Source: Hymenobacter negativus
GTDB taxonomy: Bacteria > Bacteroidota > Bacteroidia > Cytophagales > Hymenobacteraceae
Reading direction: 5' to 3'
Assembly (NCBI RefSeq): GCF_017571495.1
Contig: NZ_JAGETZ010000008.1
Location: 124,001-188,000 of the forward strand
DNA: 64,000 nucleotides
Shown one piece after another: positions 52,887 through 61,821 of this stretch. Positions within the stretch are counted from its first letter, which is position 1. Each line of letters opens with the position of its first letter. A model generated the notes under the pieces. It searched no databases. It was given only the letters and a program-made list of their open reading frames with translations, and had not been told where the DNA came from. Position numbers and translations under genes: made by a program.

Positions 52887-54623
52887 ATGAAATTACTTTT
52901 GCGCATCGCGGCCGGCTTGGCCCTGCTGCCCGCGGCTGCTCATGCCCAGAGCATTGGCATTGGTACCACCACACCCAACGCCAACGCAGCCCTCGACATT
53001 CGGGCCTCGGATAAAGGCTTGCTCGTTCCCCGCCTCACCGAAGCCCAACGCTTAGCCATTGCTGCGCCCCCACAGGGCCTGATGGTGTACCAAACCGATG
53101 GCACAGTCAGCGGCGGCGCCCAAACCGGCTTCTGGTACTACGCGGGCACCGGCGGCTGGGTGTTTATCGACCCGGCTCCCGGTAGTTTCAGCCTGCCTTA
53201 TTCGGGCACGTACTCCGGCATTGGCAATGCGTTTGGCGTGAGCAACACCGGCATTGGAGCGGCTATTGTGGCCACGTCCACGCTCAGCTCGGCCGTGAGT
53301 GGTACCAGCACCAGCGGCGCGGGCGTAAGCGGCAGCTCTAGCACGGGTGTGGGCGTGTCGGGCAGCAGTACCGGAGCCGGCACGGGGCTCACCGGCGCCT
53401 CGGCCACTGGCGTAGCCGTGCGGGGTGCCAAAGCCGCCGCATTTCCCGCCCTCAACATTCCCGGCCAAACGGGCCGGGTGGCCGAGTTTATCAACAACAA
53501 CCCGGATAACGACTCGACGGCCCTGCATGTGAGCAGCGGCGGCGACCGGCCGGCCCTGCGTGCGGTGAACACGGCCGCCTCGGCCCAGGCCGCCATCCGG
53601 GGCGTGAAGCAAAGCGCCAGCACCGACGGCATCGGGGTGGAAGGCGTCATCACCAGCGGGGCCACGGGCAACGCGGCCGGCGTGCGCGGGCTCGACCAGA
53701 GCGGCAGCGGCGGCGGCAGCGGCGTCATCGGTCTTACGGCCGGCGGCTACGGCGTGCGCGGCATCGCCTCGGCCAGCGGCGGCTACGGCGTCAGCGGCTC
53801 GGCCACCGACTCCTACGGTGTCATCGGCAGCAGCACGAGCGGGGTGGGCGCGTATGGTAGCACGGCCGCCAACAGCAGCACCGTAGCCGGCGTGCAGGGC
53901 GTGGGCAGCGGCACCAGCGTGGGCGTGCTGGGCCAAACCGTTAGCGGCCATGGGGTGCAGGGCGAGGCCTCGGGCACTGTCACGGGCATTGGCGTCTACG
54001 GCAGCGGGGTCATCGGTATGTGGGCCATCAGCACGGGCAATGGCGGCATTGGCCTCCACGCCAGCAGCAACGGGGTGGTCAACGGGGTGATGGGCAGTGC
54101 CGTGCAGGCGGTGGCCGGCACCGGGGCCACGGCAGTAGAAGCCTTTGCTACTGGCAGCGGACCGGCCGGCAGCTTCATCAAAGGCACCGGCAGCACGGGT
54201 CCGGTGATGACCATCCGGCAGGCCAGCGGCATCAGTGACCCGGCGCTGGTAGTGACCGGGGCCTCGCAGCTGCAGGAAATCAACTCGCTCGCTACCGGCA
54301 CCGCCAACCTGCTGCCCGCTGCCTACGGGCGCATCAGCCGCACGGGCACCGTCCTGGGGGGCACCGGCAACTTCTCGGTACTACAGAACCTGCCCGGCTA
54401 CGGAATCTACACGGTCACCATCAACAACCTCACCGGCGTCGACCTGACCAACGCCGTGTGCCAGGCGACGTGCCGCTTCGGGGTGCCGGGCAGGCCCAAC
54501 GCCGAGTTTACGGCCACCGCCAACGGCCAGCCCAACGGCAAGATAGAAGTGCATGTGAGCGCCCTGAGCACGCCCTTCGACCTAGCCGAGGCCGACTTCT
54601 CCTTTGTGGTGTACCGCCCCTAG
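52887..54623 (+). CDS. Surface fibre-like protein with Gly-rich repeats, array member 4
   Basis: A 578-residue exported protein (signal ending AHAQ). The N-terminal module is IGIGTTTPNANAALDI then LLVPRLTEAQRLAIAAPPQG and TGFWYYAG. Residues about 115-430 are Gly-Ser-Val-rich units (GVGVSGSSTGAGTGLTG, GVRGIASASGGYGVSG). The C-terminal module ANLLPAAYGRI ... FSFVVYRP is shared with members 1 and 3. It is the closest relative of the protein at 49546 and the last of the array. Confidence 0.78.
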   Translation: MKLLLRIAAGLALLPAAAHAQSIGIGTTTPNANAALDIRASDKGLLVPRLTEAQRLAIAAPPQGLMVYQTDGTVSGGAQTGFWYYAGTGGWVFIDPAPGSFSLPYSGTYSGIGNAFGVSNTGIGAAIVATSTLSSAVSGTSTSGAGVSGSSSTGVGVSGSSTGAGTGLTGASATGVAVRGAKAAAFPALNIPGQTGRVAEFINNNPDNDSTALHVSSGGDRPALRAVNTAASAQAAIRGVKQSASTDGIGVEGVITSGATGNAAGVRGLDQSGSGGGSGVIGLTAGGYGVRGIASASGGYGVSGSATDSYGVIGSSTSGVGAYGSTAANSSTVAGVQGVGSGTSVGVLGQTVSGHGVQGEASGTVTGIGVYGSGVIGMWAISTGNGGIGLHASSNGVVNGVMGSAVQAVAGTGATAVEAFATGSGPAGSFIKGTGSTGPVMTIRQASGISDPALVVTGASQLQEINSLATGTANLLPAAYGRISRTGTVLGGTGNFSVLQNLPGYGIYTVTINNLTGVDLTNAVCQATCRFGVPGRPNAEFTATANGQPNGKIEVHVSALSTPFDLAEADFSFVVYRP

Positions 54624-54686
54624 CCAATCCGCCGCCACGGCCGTGAGCCACCGGGGCCACCAGCACCACCCTCGGCATCACACTAA

Positions 54687-54724
54687 CCACGTCGACTTCC
54701 CCACCGGTGGGGAAGTCGACGTGG
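54687..54724. repeat. Perfect 38-bp palindrome
   Basis: CCACGTCGACTTCCCCACC followed directly by its exact reverse complement, with no loop, 64 bp after the stop of array member 4. The absence of a T-run argues against a simple intrinsic terminator. The rest of the gap 54624-54915 has AT-rich DNA near 54770-54820 that may hold the promoter of the OmpA gene. Confidence 0.9.
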
Positions 54725-54915
54725 CCACCTATAACGCCGTCAACAACCAGCAGCCTGAGTGAGATTTCTCATTCTTTATCTACTTGCGATAGTGTATTTT
54801 AGAGGAATAATATACTGGGTTGCAGTGCAGCGCACTTCAGTCTAGGTCTTCTCTGAAAAAGTCTTATCCAAGCATTGTAACTACTCCTGTTTTGCTTCTC
54901 AACATCCCATTTTCC

Positions 54916-56004
54916 ATGACCTTTATTCGTTTCTCGCGCGCGGTGCTTCTCAGCCCGTTGTTGCTCATTGCCGCTTGCTCATCGGATAAAAAGCCGGATG
55001 CGCAGGCCGCTGCTGCCACGCCCGTGGCTCCGGTAGCTGTCGCGCCCACCCCCAAGCCAGCCCCCGTCGAAACGCCTGCCGCAGCCGAAACCCCGGCGCC
55101 CGCGGCTCCGGCCGGCTTCGACCCCAGCACGGTGCCCGTTGTCAGCCCGAAGCTGGGCGCGTTTCCCTACTTCACCCTGCTCGACAATTACCACAAGGGC
55201 ACCATCAAGGACAGTGAGGTACGCTCGGAGGAAGTGAAGGACCTGATGAAGGACGCTGCCTTTGACCGGTACGAGTTTTTCGACGGTGTCAAAATCATCC
55301 CCGTGGAGGGCCGTCTTGCCACTATTAAGGCCGTTGGGAATGGGGCCTCATTCTTTCAGGTGCAGAAAACCTACGAGAAGCTGGTGCACGACCTGGGCGG
55401 TGTGACCGTGTGGGAGGGTAACATGGAGAAGTTCAAGGACGCAAAGCTGAACTTTGACGAGCGCCGCCACCGGGGCCGCTACAACATGTGGAACTCGGAG
55501 AAAGCCGGGGTGTACATGCTGCGCACGCCCGACAAGGAAATCTGGGTGGAGCCCTACCAGATTTACGACGACCACGAAAACTATTGGCTGACGGTAGTGG
55601 AGAAAAAGGCCTTGCCTATGCAGGCTTCCGTGCTGCCCGCCGCCGAAATGAAAAAAGCGCTCGACGCCACCGGCCACGTGGCGCTGTACCTCAATTTCGA
55701 CACCGACCAGGCTACCCTCAAGCCCGATGCGCAGGCTACCATTGCCCAAATCATCGCCTTGCTGGCCCAAAATCCTGACCTCAAGCTGGCCGTGCAGGGC
55801 CACACCGACAACGCCGGCACTCCTGCCCACAACCAGGAGTTGTCCGAAGCCCGCGCCCGCACCGTGGTGGCCAACCTCACAGCCCAGGGCATTGCCGCCG
55901 ACCGCTTGCAGGCCTCCGGCTTCGGCCAGACCAAGCCGCTGGTCGACAACAGCACCGAGCCCAACAAAGCCAAAAACCGCCGCGTCGAGCTGGTTAAGCT
56001 GTAG
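54916..56004 (+). CDS. OmpA-family lipoprotein
   Basis: With the ATG at 54916 (MTFIRFSRAVLLSPLLLIAAC) the 362-residue protein has a lipobox (LIAAC) and a Pro/Ala/Val linker. Residues about 80-230 are a mixed domain of unknown type (FPYFTLLDNYHKGTIKDSEV, NYWLTVVEKK). The C-terminal 110 residues are the OmpA peptidoglycan-binding domain: LYLNFDTDQATLKPDA, LAVQGHTDNAGTPAHNQELS, RARTVVANL, ASGFGQTKPL and KNRRVELV. It links the outer membrane to peptidoglycan. Confidence 0.92.
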   Translation: MTFIRFSRAVLLSPLLLIAACSSDKKPDAQAAAATPVAPVAVAPTPKPAPVETPAAAETPAPAAPAGFDPSTVPVVSPKLGAFPYFTLLDNYHKGTIKDSEVRSEEVKDLMKDAAFDRYEFFDGVKIIPVEGRLATIKAVGNGASFFQVQKTYEKLVHDLGGVTVWEGNMEKFKDAKLNFDERRHRGRYNMWNSEKAGVYMLRTPDKEIWVEPYQIYDDHENYWLTVVEKKALPMQASVLPAAEMKKALDATGHVALYLNFDTDQATLKPDAQATIAQIIALLAQNPDLKLAVQGHTDNAGTPAHNQELSEARARTVVANLTAQGIAADRLQASGFGQTKPLVDNSTEPNKAKNRRVELVKL

Positions 56005-56067
56005 CGCCCGCTGGCGGCCAGTGGGTGCGCCGGCTTTTCAACCCATCATCTTACACGCTTATCTGTC

Positions 56068-58239
56068 ATGAAAAAGAGCTTATTCGGATTGGTAGCCCTG
56101 GCCGCCGCTGGGGCACTTCCGGCCGTGGCCCAAAGCCTGCCCGCCACGCCCAAGCGCCCGGTCACGGACACGTACTTCGGCAAGAAAGTGGTGGACAACT
56201 ACCGCTGGCTCGAAGACACCAACAACCCCGAGGTGCAGGCCTGGTTCAAGGCTCAGGGCGACTACACGAACCAGACGCTGGACCAGATTCCGGGGCGCGA
56301 CCGCCTCATCAAAACCTTCGAGGACTACGACAAGCTGCTGGCCGTACGCTACGGCGAAATCAAGCAGCGCGGCAACCGCTACTTCTACCGCAAAACCCTG
56401 CCCAACGAAAAAGTAGGCAAGCTCTACGTGCGCGAGGGCAAAACTGGCGCCGAAAAGCCCCTCTTCGACCCGATGAGCCTGGCCACCGATAAGCAGAAAA
56501 GCTACGCCATGACGGCCTTCACGCCCAGCCCGAACGGCCAGCTGGTTGTCATCGGCCTTCAGGAAGGCGGGGCTGAGCTGTCCACGCTGCGCACCATGAC
56601 GGTGGCTACCAAAGCGTTTCGGCCCGAGAGCATCCCGGCTGTATTCGGTGGTACCGTCGACTGGCTGCCCGATAACAGTGGCTTCCTCTACACGCCCAAC
56701 AACTCCACCGACCCCAAAGACCCCAAGGGCAACCTCAATACCAAAGCCCGCCTGCACCGCCTCGGCACCCCGCCTAAGGCGGACCCCGACCTGTTTTCGC
56801 GGGCCAAAAACCCCGACATGGGCATCCGGCCCGACCAGTACCCGCTGATGGCTTTCTCCAACGACCGCACCCAGGTCTACGGCGAACTGAGCTCAGTCGA
56901 CCGCCGCATCAATGCCTGGGTCACCACACCCGCCGACCTGAGCAAACCCAAGATTGCCTGGAAGAAGCTGGCCGCGCCCACCGACAGCGTGTACAGCTAC
57001 TCCAAAATTGGCAGCAAGCTCTTTCTGCATAGCGTGAAAGGCGCGCCCAACGGCCGCATTCTCATGACGGATGCTGCTGCGCCCAGTCCCGCCACCGCCA
57101 CCGTGCTGCTGCCCGAAAGCACTCAGAACATTACCCGCCTCAGTGCCACGAAAGATTATTTGTTCGTGACCCTAAGCGACGGCATTAATGAGCACATCCG
57201 GCAGTATAGCCCCGCTACCAAGCAATGGGCCGATGTGCCACTAACAACCAAGGGCACCACCGGCATCGAGTTCTACGACCCCAGCAGCAGCAACGAGGCG
57301 CTGGTGTACGTGATGTCCTGGAACGACCCCGGCACGCTCTACGACTACAACCCGGCTACCCAAAAGTTGGTCACCAGCGCCTTCCACGTGCCCATGAACT
57401 ACCCGGGCGTGGCCGATTTGGTGGTGGAAGAACTGGAAGTGCCCAGCCACGACGGGACCATGGTGCCGCTCTCGCTCATTTACCGCAAAGGCCTGAAAAA
57501 GGATGGCAGCGCCGTGTGCCTGATGGACGGTTACGGCGCCTACGGCAACTCGGCCACGCCCTACTTCAGCCGGCGCAACCTGGCCCTGCTTAACCAAGGC
57601 GTGGTTTGGGCCGAAACGCACCCGCGCGGCGGCTCCGAAAAAGGCGACAAGTGGTACCGCGCCGGTTACCAGACCACCAAACCCAACACCTGGAAGGACT
57701 TTATCGCCTGCGGCGACTACCTCGTGAAGAATAGCTACACCAGCCCGCAGCACCTCATTGGCATGGGCACCAGTGCGGGCGGTGTCCTCATCGGCCGGGC
57801 CATCACCGAACGGCCCGATTTGTTCGCCGCCGCCATTAGCAACGTGAGCTGCTCCAATGCTTTGCGTTTCGAGAATTCGCCCAACGGCCCCGTCAACGCC
57901 CCCGAGTTTGGTACCGTGAAAGACTCGGTGCAGTGCATGGGCCTCTATGAAATGGATGCCTTCAACCACGTCGTGCCCGGCACCAAATACCCCGCCGTGC
58001 TCTGTGTGGGCGGCATGAACGACCCCCGCGTGATTGTGTGGCAGCCCGGCAAGTTCGCTGCGGCCCTGCAAGGCGCCAGCACCTCCGGCAAGCCCGTGCT
58101 CATGCAGGTGAACTACGACAACGGCCACTTCACCGAAGATAAAAAAGTGGCCTTCCGCAACTTCGCCAATATGTACGCCTTCGCCCTCTGGCAGGCCGGC
58201 CACCCCGCATTTCAGCCTGCCACTACAGCAGTGAAATAG
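56068..58239 (+). CDS. Prolyl oligopeptidase (S9A), exported
   Basis: A 723-residue enzyme with a signal peptide (ending AVAQ), so it acts in the periplasm or outside. The N-terminal cap plus seven-blade propeller (about 30-430) starts VTDTYFGKKVVDNYRWLED, the family's signature. The catalytic domain has MGTSAGGVLIG with S569, GGMNDPRV with D652 and DNGHFTE with H687. Such enzymes cut short peptides after proline. It is followed by a strong terminator. It may serve peptide use together with the secreted proteases of the window. Confidence 0.95.
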   Translation: MKKSLFGLVALAAAGALPAVAQSLPATPKRPVTDTYFGKKVVDNYRWLEDTNNPEVQAWFKAQGDYTNQTLDQIPGRDRLIKTFEDYDKLLAVRYGEIKQRGNRYFYRKTLPNEKVGKLYVREGKTGAEKPLFDPMSLATDKQKSYAMTAFTPSPNGQLVVIGLQEGGAELSTLRTMTVATKAFRPESIPAVFGGTVDWLPDNSGFLYTPNNSTDPKDPKGNLNTKARLHRLGTPPKADPDLFSRAKNPDMGIRPDQYPLMAFSNDRTQVYGELSSVDRRINAWVTTPADLSKPKIAWKKLAAPTDSVYSYSKIGSKLFLHSVKGAPNGRILMTDAAAPSPATATVLLPESTQNITRLSATKDYLFVTLSDGINEHIRQYSPATKQWADVPLTTKGTTGIEFYDPSSSNEALVYVMSWNDPGTLYDYNPATQKLVTSAFHVPMNYPGVADLVVEELEVPSHDGTMVPLSLIYRKGLKKDGSAVCLMDGYGAYGNSATPYFSRRNLALLNQGVVWAETHPRGGSEKGDKWYRAGYQTTKPNTWKDFIACGDYLVKNSYTSPQHLIGMGTSAGGVLIGRAITERPDLFAAAISNVSCSNALRFENSPNGPVNAPEFGTVKDSVQCMGLYEMDAFNHVVPGTKYPAVLCVGGMNDPRVIVWQPGKFAAALQGASTSGKPVLMQVNYDNGHFTEDKKVAFRNFANMYAFALWQAGHPAFQPATTAVK

Positions 58240-58265
58240 CCCCGTTTCGCTACGCAGGCAACCAT

Positions 58266-58302
58266 AAAAAAAGCTCCTGCTGATTCAGTAGGAGCTTTTT
58301 TT
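58266..58302. terminator. Bidirectional intrinsic terminator
   Basis: AAAGCTCCTGCTGA / TCAGTAGGAGCTTT stem between A- and T-runs, 26 bp past the peptidase stop. Confidence 0.9.
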
Positions 58303-58317
58303 ATATCTAAATAAACC

Positions 58318-58538
58318 TGAAATGAAGCCTTCTTCTCCAGTACTTCGTCAATCAAGCCGTACTCTTTGGCCTCGTCGGCGCGCATCCAGTAGCAGTAGTC
58401 AAGCTCCGAGTTGTCGTAGATTTCCTGGTAAGTTTTGTCGAAATTTTGCGCCAGAAGTACGCTCTCGCATTCCAAGGCAACATCAGCTTCATTAGGCTGG
58501 ACTCCCAGCGCACCATTCTGACTGTCATTGAGGTCTTT
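58318..58538 (-). pseudogene. ClpP-like protease C-terminal remnant
   Basis: The minus strand carries about 70 residues ending YWMRADEAKEYGLIDEVLEKK, a near-perfect match to the C-terminal end of ClpP-type serine proteases. It is preceded by NEADVALECESVLLAQ and YQEIYDNSELD, which fit the helix before it. A TGA at 58539-58541 cuts off the frame, and neither the Ser nor the His active-site segment is present. The frame runs on past the family end into the terminator. It is a decayed fragment. Confidence 0.75.
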
Positions 58539-58645
58539 TCAACCGGGGCAACATCGCAGCGTACTATATGCTCTGCCATGAGTCGAATTACAAAGTTCGC
58601 CCTGCAGTGCACCATAACCTTTCTACCACCAGTCAGTGCGGGTAG

Positions 58646-60211
58646 CTAAATTTCCAAGGCTGTACGAATGCCCGCTTCAATTGCACCTTCAATCCAGGCA
58701 ATTTTGAACGAGGTCGCGTCGCCGCCAAAGTGGATGTTGTCTTCTGCCTGTTGTACGTAGCCTTCCAACTCCATAAACTGGCCCGCGGCCAGCATGGCGG
58801 CCTCGCCCGTTGAGTAAATATCGTTCGACCAAGACTGCGACGTGCCCACCACGAAGGAGTCGCGGATGCCTTCGCCAAATATCTTAGCCAGGTCGTTGAG
58901 TGTGTATTCCACGCGTGATTCGTCGGTGAAGGCAACCCACATAGCGGCCTCTGTGGCCCATACAAAGGAAGAAATCACCACACCGCCGTCTTTCCCGCCA
59001 AAGTCGGTGCTTGGGAAGTAAATGAACCGTGAAGCCAGGTCGGTAATCACCTGGCCGCCGAAGATGTTGTGTTTCGTCTCCCAGAATCGGTCACGGAACT
59101 GCAGAAACACCTTTGTCGCGCCGTTATAGTTGAGCTCGCGGAGGGTTTTTCGCTTCAGCGGCGAGAAGGCCGGATTGACATCCAGCACCCGGGCTGCCGG
59201 GAATGGAATGGTCAGAATGACTTCGTCGGCTGCTACCGTCTTGTGCAGGGCAGGTGGGGCAGCCACTCCATGCCCCAGCATGGTGTTGCCAGCCTGGGGC
59301 TTTCCGGCTTCAAAATGCAGGGTTGTTTTCGTGCCGCGGTCCAGCTTGGTCAGCATGTGGTTGAAATAAACCTGGACGCCCTGCTGCTGGAGGTACTCGT
59401 AAAACCGCTGCGGCAGCAGGTCCATCCCGCCGCCGATGCCGAAGTACGTCGCTTTCGGGTCGTGGTCAATGGTTTCGACAATCTGCTGAATGAGGCCCAG
59501 GTTGGAGCGAGATTCTAGGTTGAGCATCACCTCAATCATTTCAATAGCTCCTTCCGACAGCTTGGTTTTCGCCTTCAGTTAGCCCCGAACCGAATACTGG
59601 TCATATTCTTCAATGAGCCTTGCCCAGGTCTCAACCGTATTTGATGCCGTAACCCGGTCTAGCAGGGGCTTGATGGCTTCACTCCACAAGACGTCTGCCG
59701 TTTTCCCGCGCTCCGAGCCTACCGTTCGGAACAGCAGTTGGTCGGGGTTTTTCTCGTATTCTGTGCGGGTGATTTTGATGCCGTTGACGTAAATCAACTC
59801 ATTGCCTTTGACATCGTGGTTGATAAATGAAAAGGTTTTCAACCCAAACTTGCTGATATACTCAAACACCAAGTGGTAGGATGTAACCAGTCGCATGGCC
59901 CCGGCCTCACCACTCTGGCCGTTGCGCAGCGGCTCCCGAATAGTCTTGATGCGGCCGCCCACCCGCATACTGGCCTCGAAGACCGATACCTTGTGCCCGG
60001 CCGCCGCCAGCAGCGACGCTGCCACCATGCCCGACATTCCCGCTCCAATGATGGCCACGTTTTTCGGAGATTTTGCTTTTGGAATACCGTTCTGAATGAT
60101 ATTCATCAGGTTTCGGGTCTGCTCGGTCGGCACCATCTTCCCCTCTTTGTTCTGGATGTATTCCGGAAGTAACTCCGGCAACAAATCCTTTCAGGATGTA
60201 TTTGCGCGCAT
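58646..60211 (-). pseudogene. Flavin monoamine oxidase / L-amino-acid oxidase with two in-frame stops
   Basis: Read from the ATG at 60211, the minus strand gives MRANTS, then TGA, then KDLLPELLPEYIQNK and about 200 residues with the FAD turn KNVAIIGAGMSGMVAASLLA, FEASMRVGGRI and LVTSYHLVFEYI. A TAA follows EYDQYSVRG. The same frame then continues LKAKTKLSEGAIEMIEVMLN with no indel, through GGMDLLPQ, IYFPSTDFG and WIEGAIEAGIRTAL, to the end at 58646. The TGA at codon 7 and the TAA at codon 211 both look like point mutations (possibly Trp and an aromatic). Intact relatives oxidise amines or amino acids with FAD. The two open pieces lie at 59579-60184 and 58646-59539. Confidence 0.88.
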
Positions 60212-60976
60212 GGTTGGTGTCGATTTAAGAAGCTGGTAAGGTGAGGAGATGAGGGTAAGCAAAATCAACAGAATGAGTGAAACGTCAAACTGACGCTACG
60301 ACAGAGCCATTGTTAACACGTATAGTGTTAACAAATGATGACGGGCCAGTGGAAGAAGCCTCCTGAATTCTAAATGAGGTTTTGGCTTGGCTTCAGGTGT
60401 CATGGCTAGCTATAATCCAAGACCCCGTAGTGATAGCCAGCTTCTTTAGAAACCCACACAGCTCGTCCTGTTACTAGCGTTTATCAAACCAATTCTCATT
60501 GTATTTCATTGAGTTAGCAGTGCGAATATCCGCCGGTGGCTGGGGCGCTTATCAAGTAGAATTACGTATTTTGCTCGCGTAGTTTTACACGTTTCGGGGT
60601 AGCGTACCTGCGGCATGCTAGGATTAGGGGGTGGCATGCACTCCGCACCCTGCTTACGGCCGGTGGCTAAGAGCCCACTCTCATTCTGCAAGAGCCGGAT
60701 GAGTAGAATATCGCATCCTTGCTGTCGTAATTAGCTAGGAAAAGCTCCCTGCGCCACTGCGTACATTGTGGGAAAATTCGTGTGCCGGGTTTGTGTACAA
60801 AACCTGAAAAAACTGAGTGATTAACGTTGGGGTAGCTTGAGTTGCTGGAAACGTATCGGCAATCAGCAGCAGTCGGTTTGGGGGGGCGCGGTCAGCGGAA
60901 TGGATTGGGTAAATCAAAACCAGCGATTTGGCCGTATAGCTGAACCATACAAATTCTCTCACCCCAACTAAAACCC
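60212..60976. other. Long intergenic stretch ahead of the fasciclin gene
   Basis: This 765-bp gap is more AT-rich than the surrounding genes. It holds the inverted repeat at 60310 but no open frame with family features. Several short frames exist; none has a convincing start or composition. It may include remains of genes lost in the same decay that affected the neighbours on its left. Confidence 0.6.
60310..60334. promoter_or_regulatory. Operator-like inverted repeat
   Basis: TTGTTAACAC and GTGTTAACAA are perfect 10-bp arms around a 5-bp GTATA spacer, about 100 bp upstream of the amine-oxidase pseudogene start. The size and symmetry fit a binding site for a dimeric repressor such as a TetR- or LacI-type protein. 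No such regulator gene is adjacent. Confidence 0.45.
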
Positions 60977-61684
60977 ATGACCACGAAACCATTCTTCGCT
61001 GCCCTCGCTCTTGCCTTTGCCTTCAGCGCCCCTGCCTTTGCTCAGGACATGAAGACCAAGAGCGACGACGAAAAAACCAAAACCAAAGCCGACGGCATGA
61101 CCACCAAAACCAAGATGGCGGACGATGGCAAGATGAAAATCAAAGGCAAGTCGGACGCCGGTGACAAGATGAAAGCTACCACCAAGCCCCGCAAAGGTGA
61201 AATGGCCGGCATGAGTGGCAAAGGCGTAATGGTGGGCGGCGCCATGATGACCCCCGACAAAGACATTGTGGATAATGCCGTGGGCAGCGCCGACCACACC
61301 ACGCTGGTAAGTGCCGTGAAAGCCGCCGGCCTAGTTGAAACATTGAAAAGCGCGGGTCCTTTCACCGTATTTGCGCCCACCAACGCGGCATTCGATAAGC
61401 TGCCTGCTGGCACGGTAAACTCACTGGTGCAGCCCGACATGAAGCCCACGCTCACCAAGGTATTGACCTACCACGTCATCCCCGGCCGCTTCACCGCCGC
61501 CGACCTGAAGAATGGTCAGGTTCTGACCACCGTGGAAGGCGAGCAGTTGACCGTGATGAAATCGGGCAACAGCGTGATGCTAAAAGATGCCAAAGGCGGT
61601 ATGGCCACCGTGACTATTCCCAACGTGATTTCGAGCAACGGCGTGACCCACGTCATCGATACGGTACTGATGCCAGCTAACTAA
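60977..61684 (+). CDS. Fasciclin (FAS1) domain exported protein
   Basis: A 235-residue exported protein (signal ending AFAQ). Residues about 22-85 are a low-complexity Lys/Asp/Met/Thr region with repeats such as KTKADGMTTKTKM. The FAS1 domain covers about 95-235: DIVDNAVGSADHTTLVSAVK, then GPFTVFAPTNAAFDKLP, LTYHVIPG, and ISSNGVTHVIDTVLMP at the end. FAS1 domains act in adhesion or matrix binding. It has its own terminator and is likely a single-gene unit. Confidence 0.93.
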   Translation: MTTKPFFAALALAFAFSAPAFAQDMKTKSDDEKTKTKADGMTTKTKMADDGKMKIKGKSDAGDKMKATTKPRKGEMAGMSGKGVMVGGAMMTPDKDIVDNAVGSADHTTLVSAVKAAGLVETLKSAGPFTVFAPTNAAFDKLPAGTVNSLVQPDMKPTLTKVLTYHVIPGRFTAADLKNGQVLTTVEGEQLTVMKSGNSVMLKDAKGGMATVTIPNVISSNGVTHVIDTVLMPAN

Positions 61685-61770
61685 GCGCACCTCCGTCTCA
61701 TTGAGCAAGAGCTCTTGTTCTGAGTGCTGGCTGCAGCTCAGAATGCCAGCCGGACTCCAACGCTAAAACA

Positions 61771-61806
61771 AAAAAGGCTTGCCAGATACCTGGCAAGCCT
61801 TTTTTA
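61771..61806. terminator. Bidirectional intrinsic terminator
   Basis: AAGGCTTGCCAG / CTGGCAAGCCTT stem flanked by A- and T-runs, between the convergent fasciclin and T9SS genes. Confidence 0.92.
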
Positions 61807-61821
61807 TGAGCAATTATATCC

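Noticed and set aside
57241..58203. Minus-strand open frame of 320 codons
   Set aside because: It is antisense to the catalytic domain of the prolyl oligopeptidase and is a shadow.
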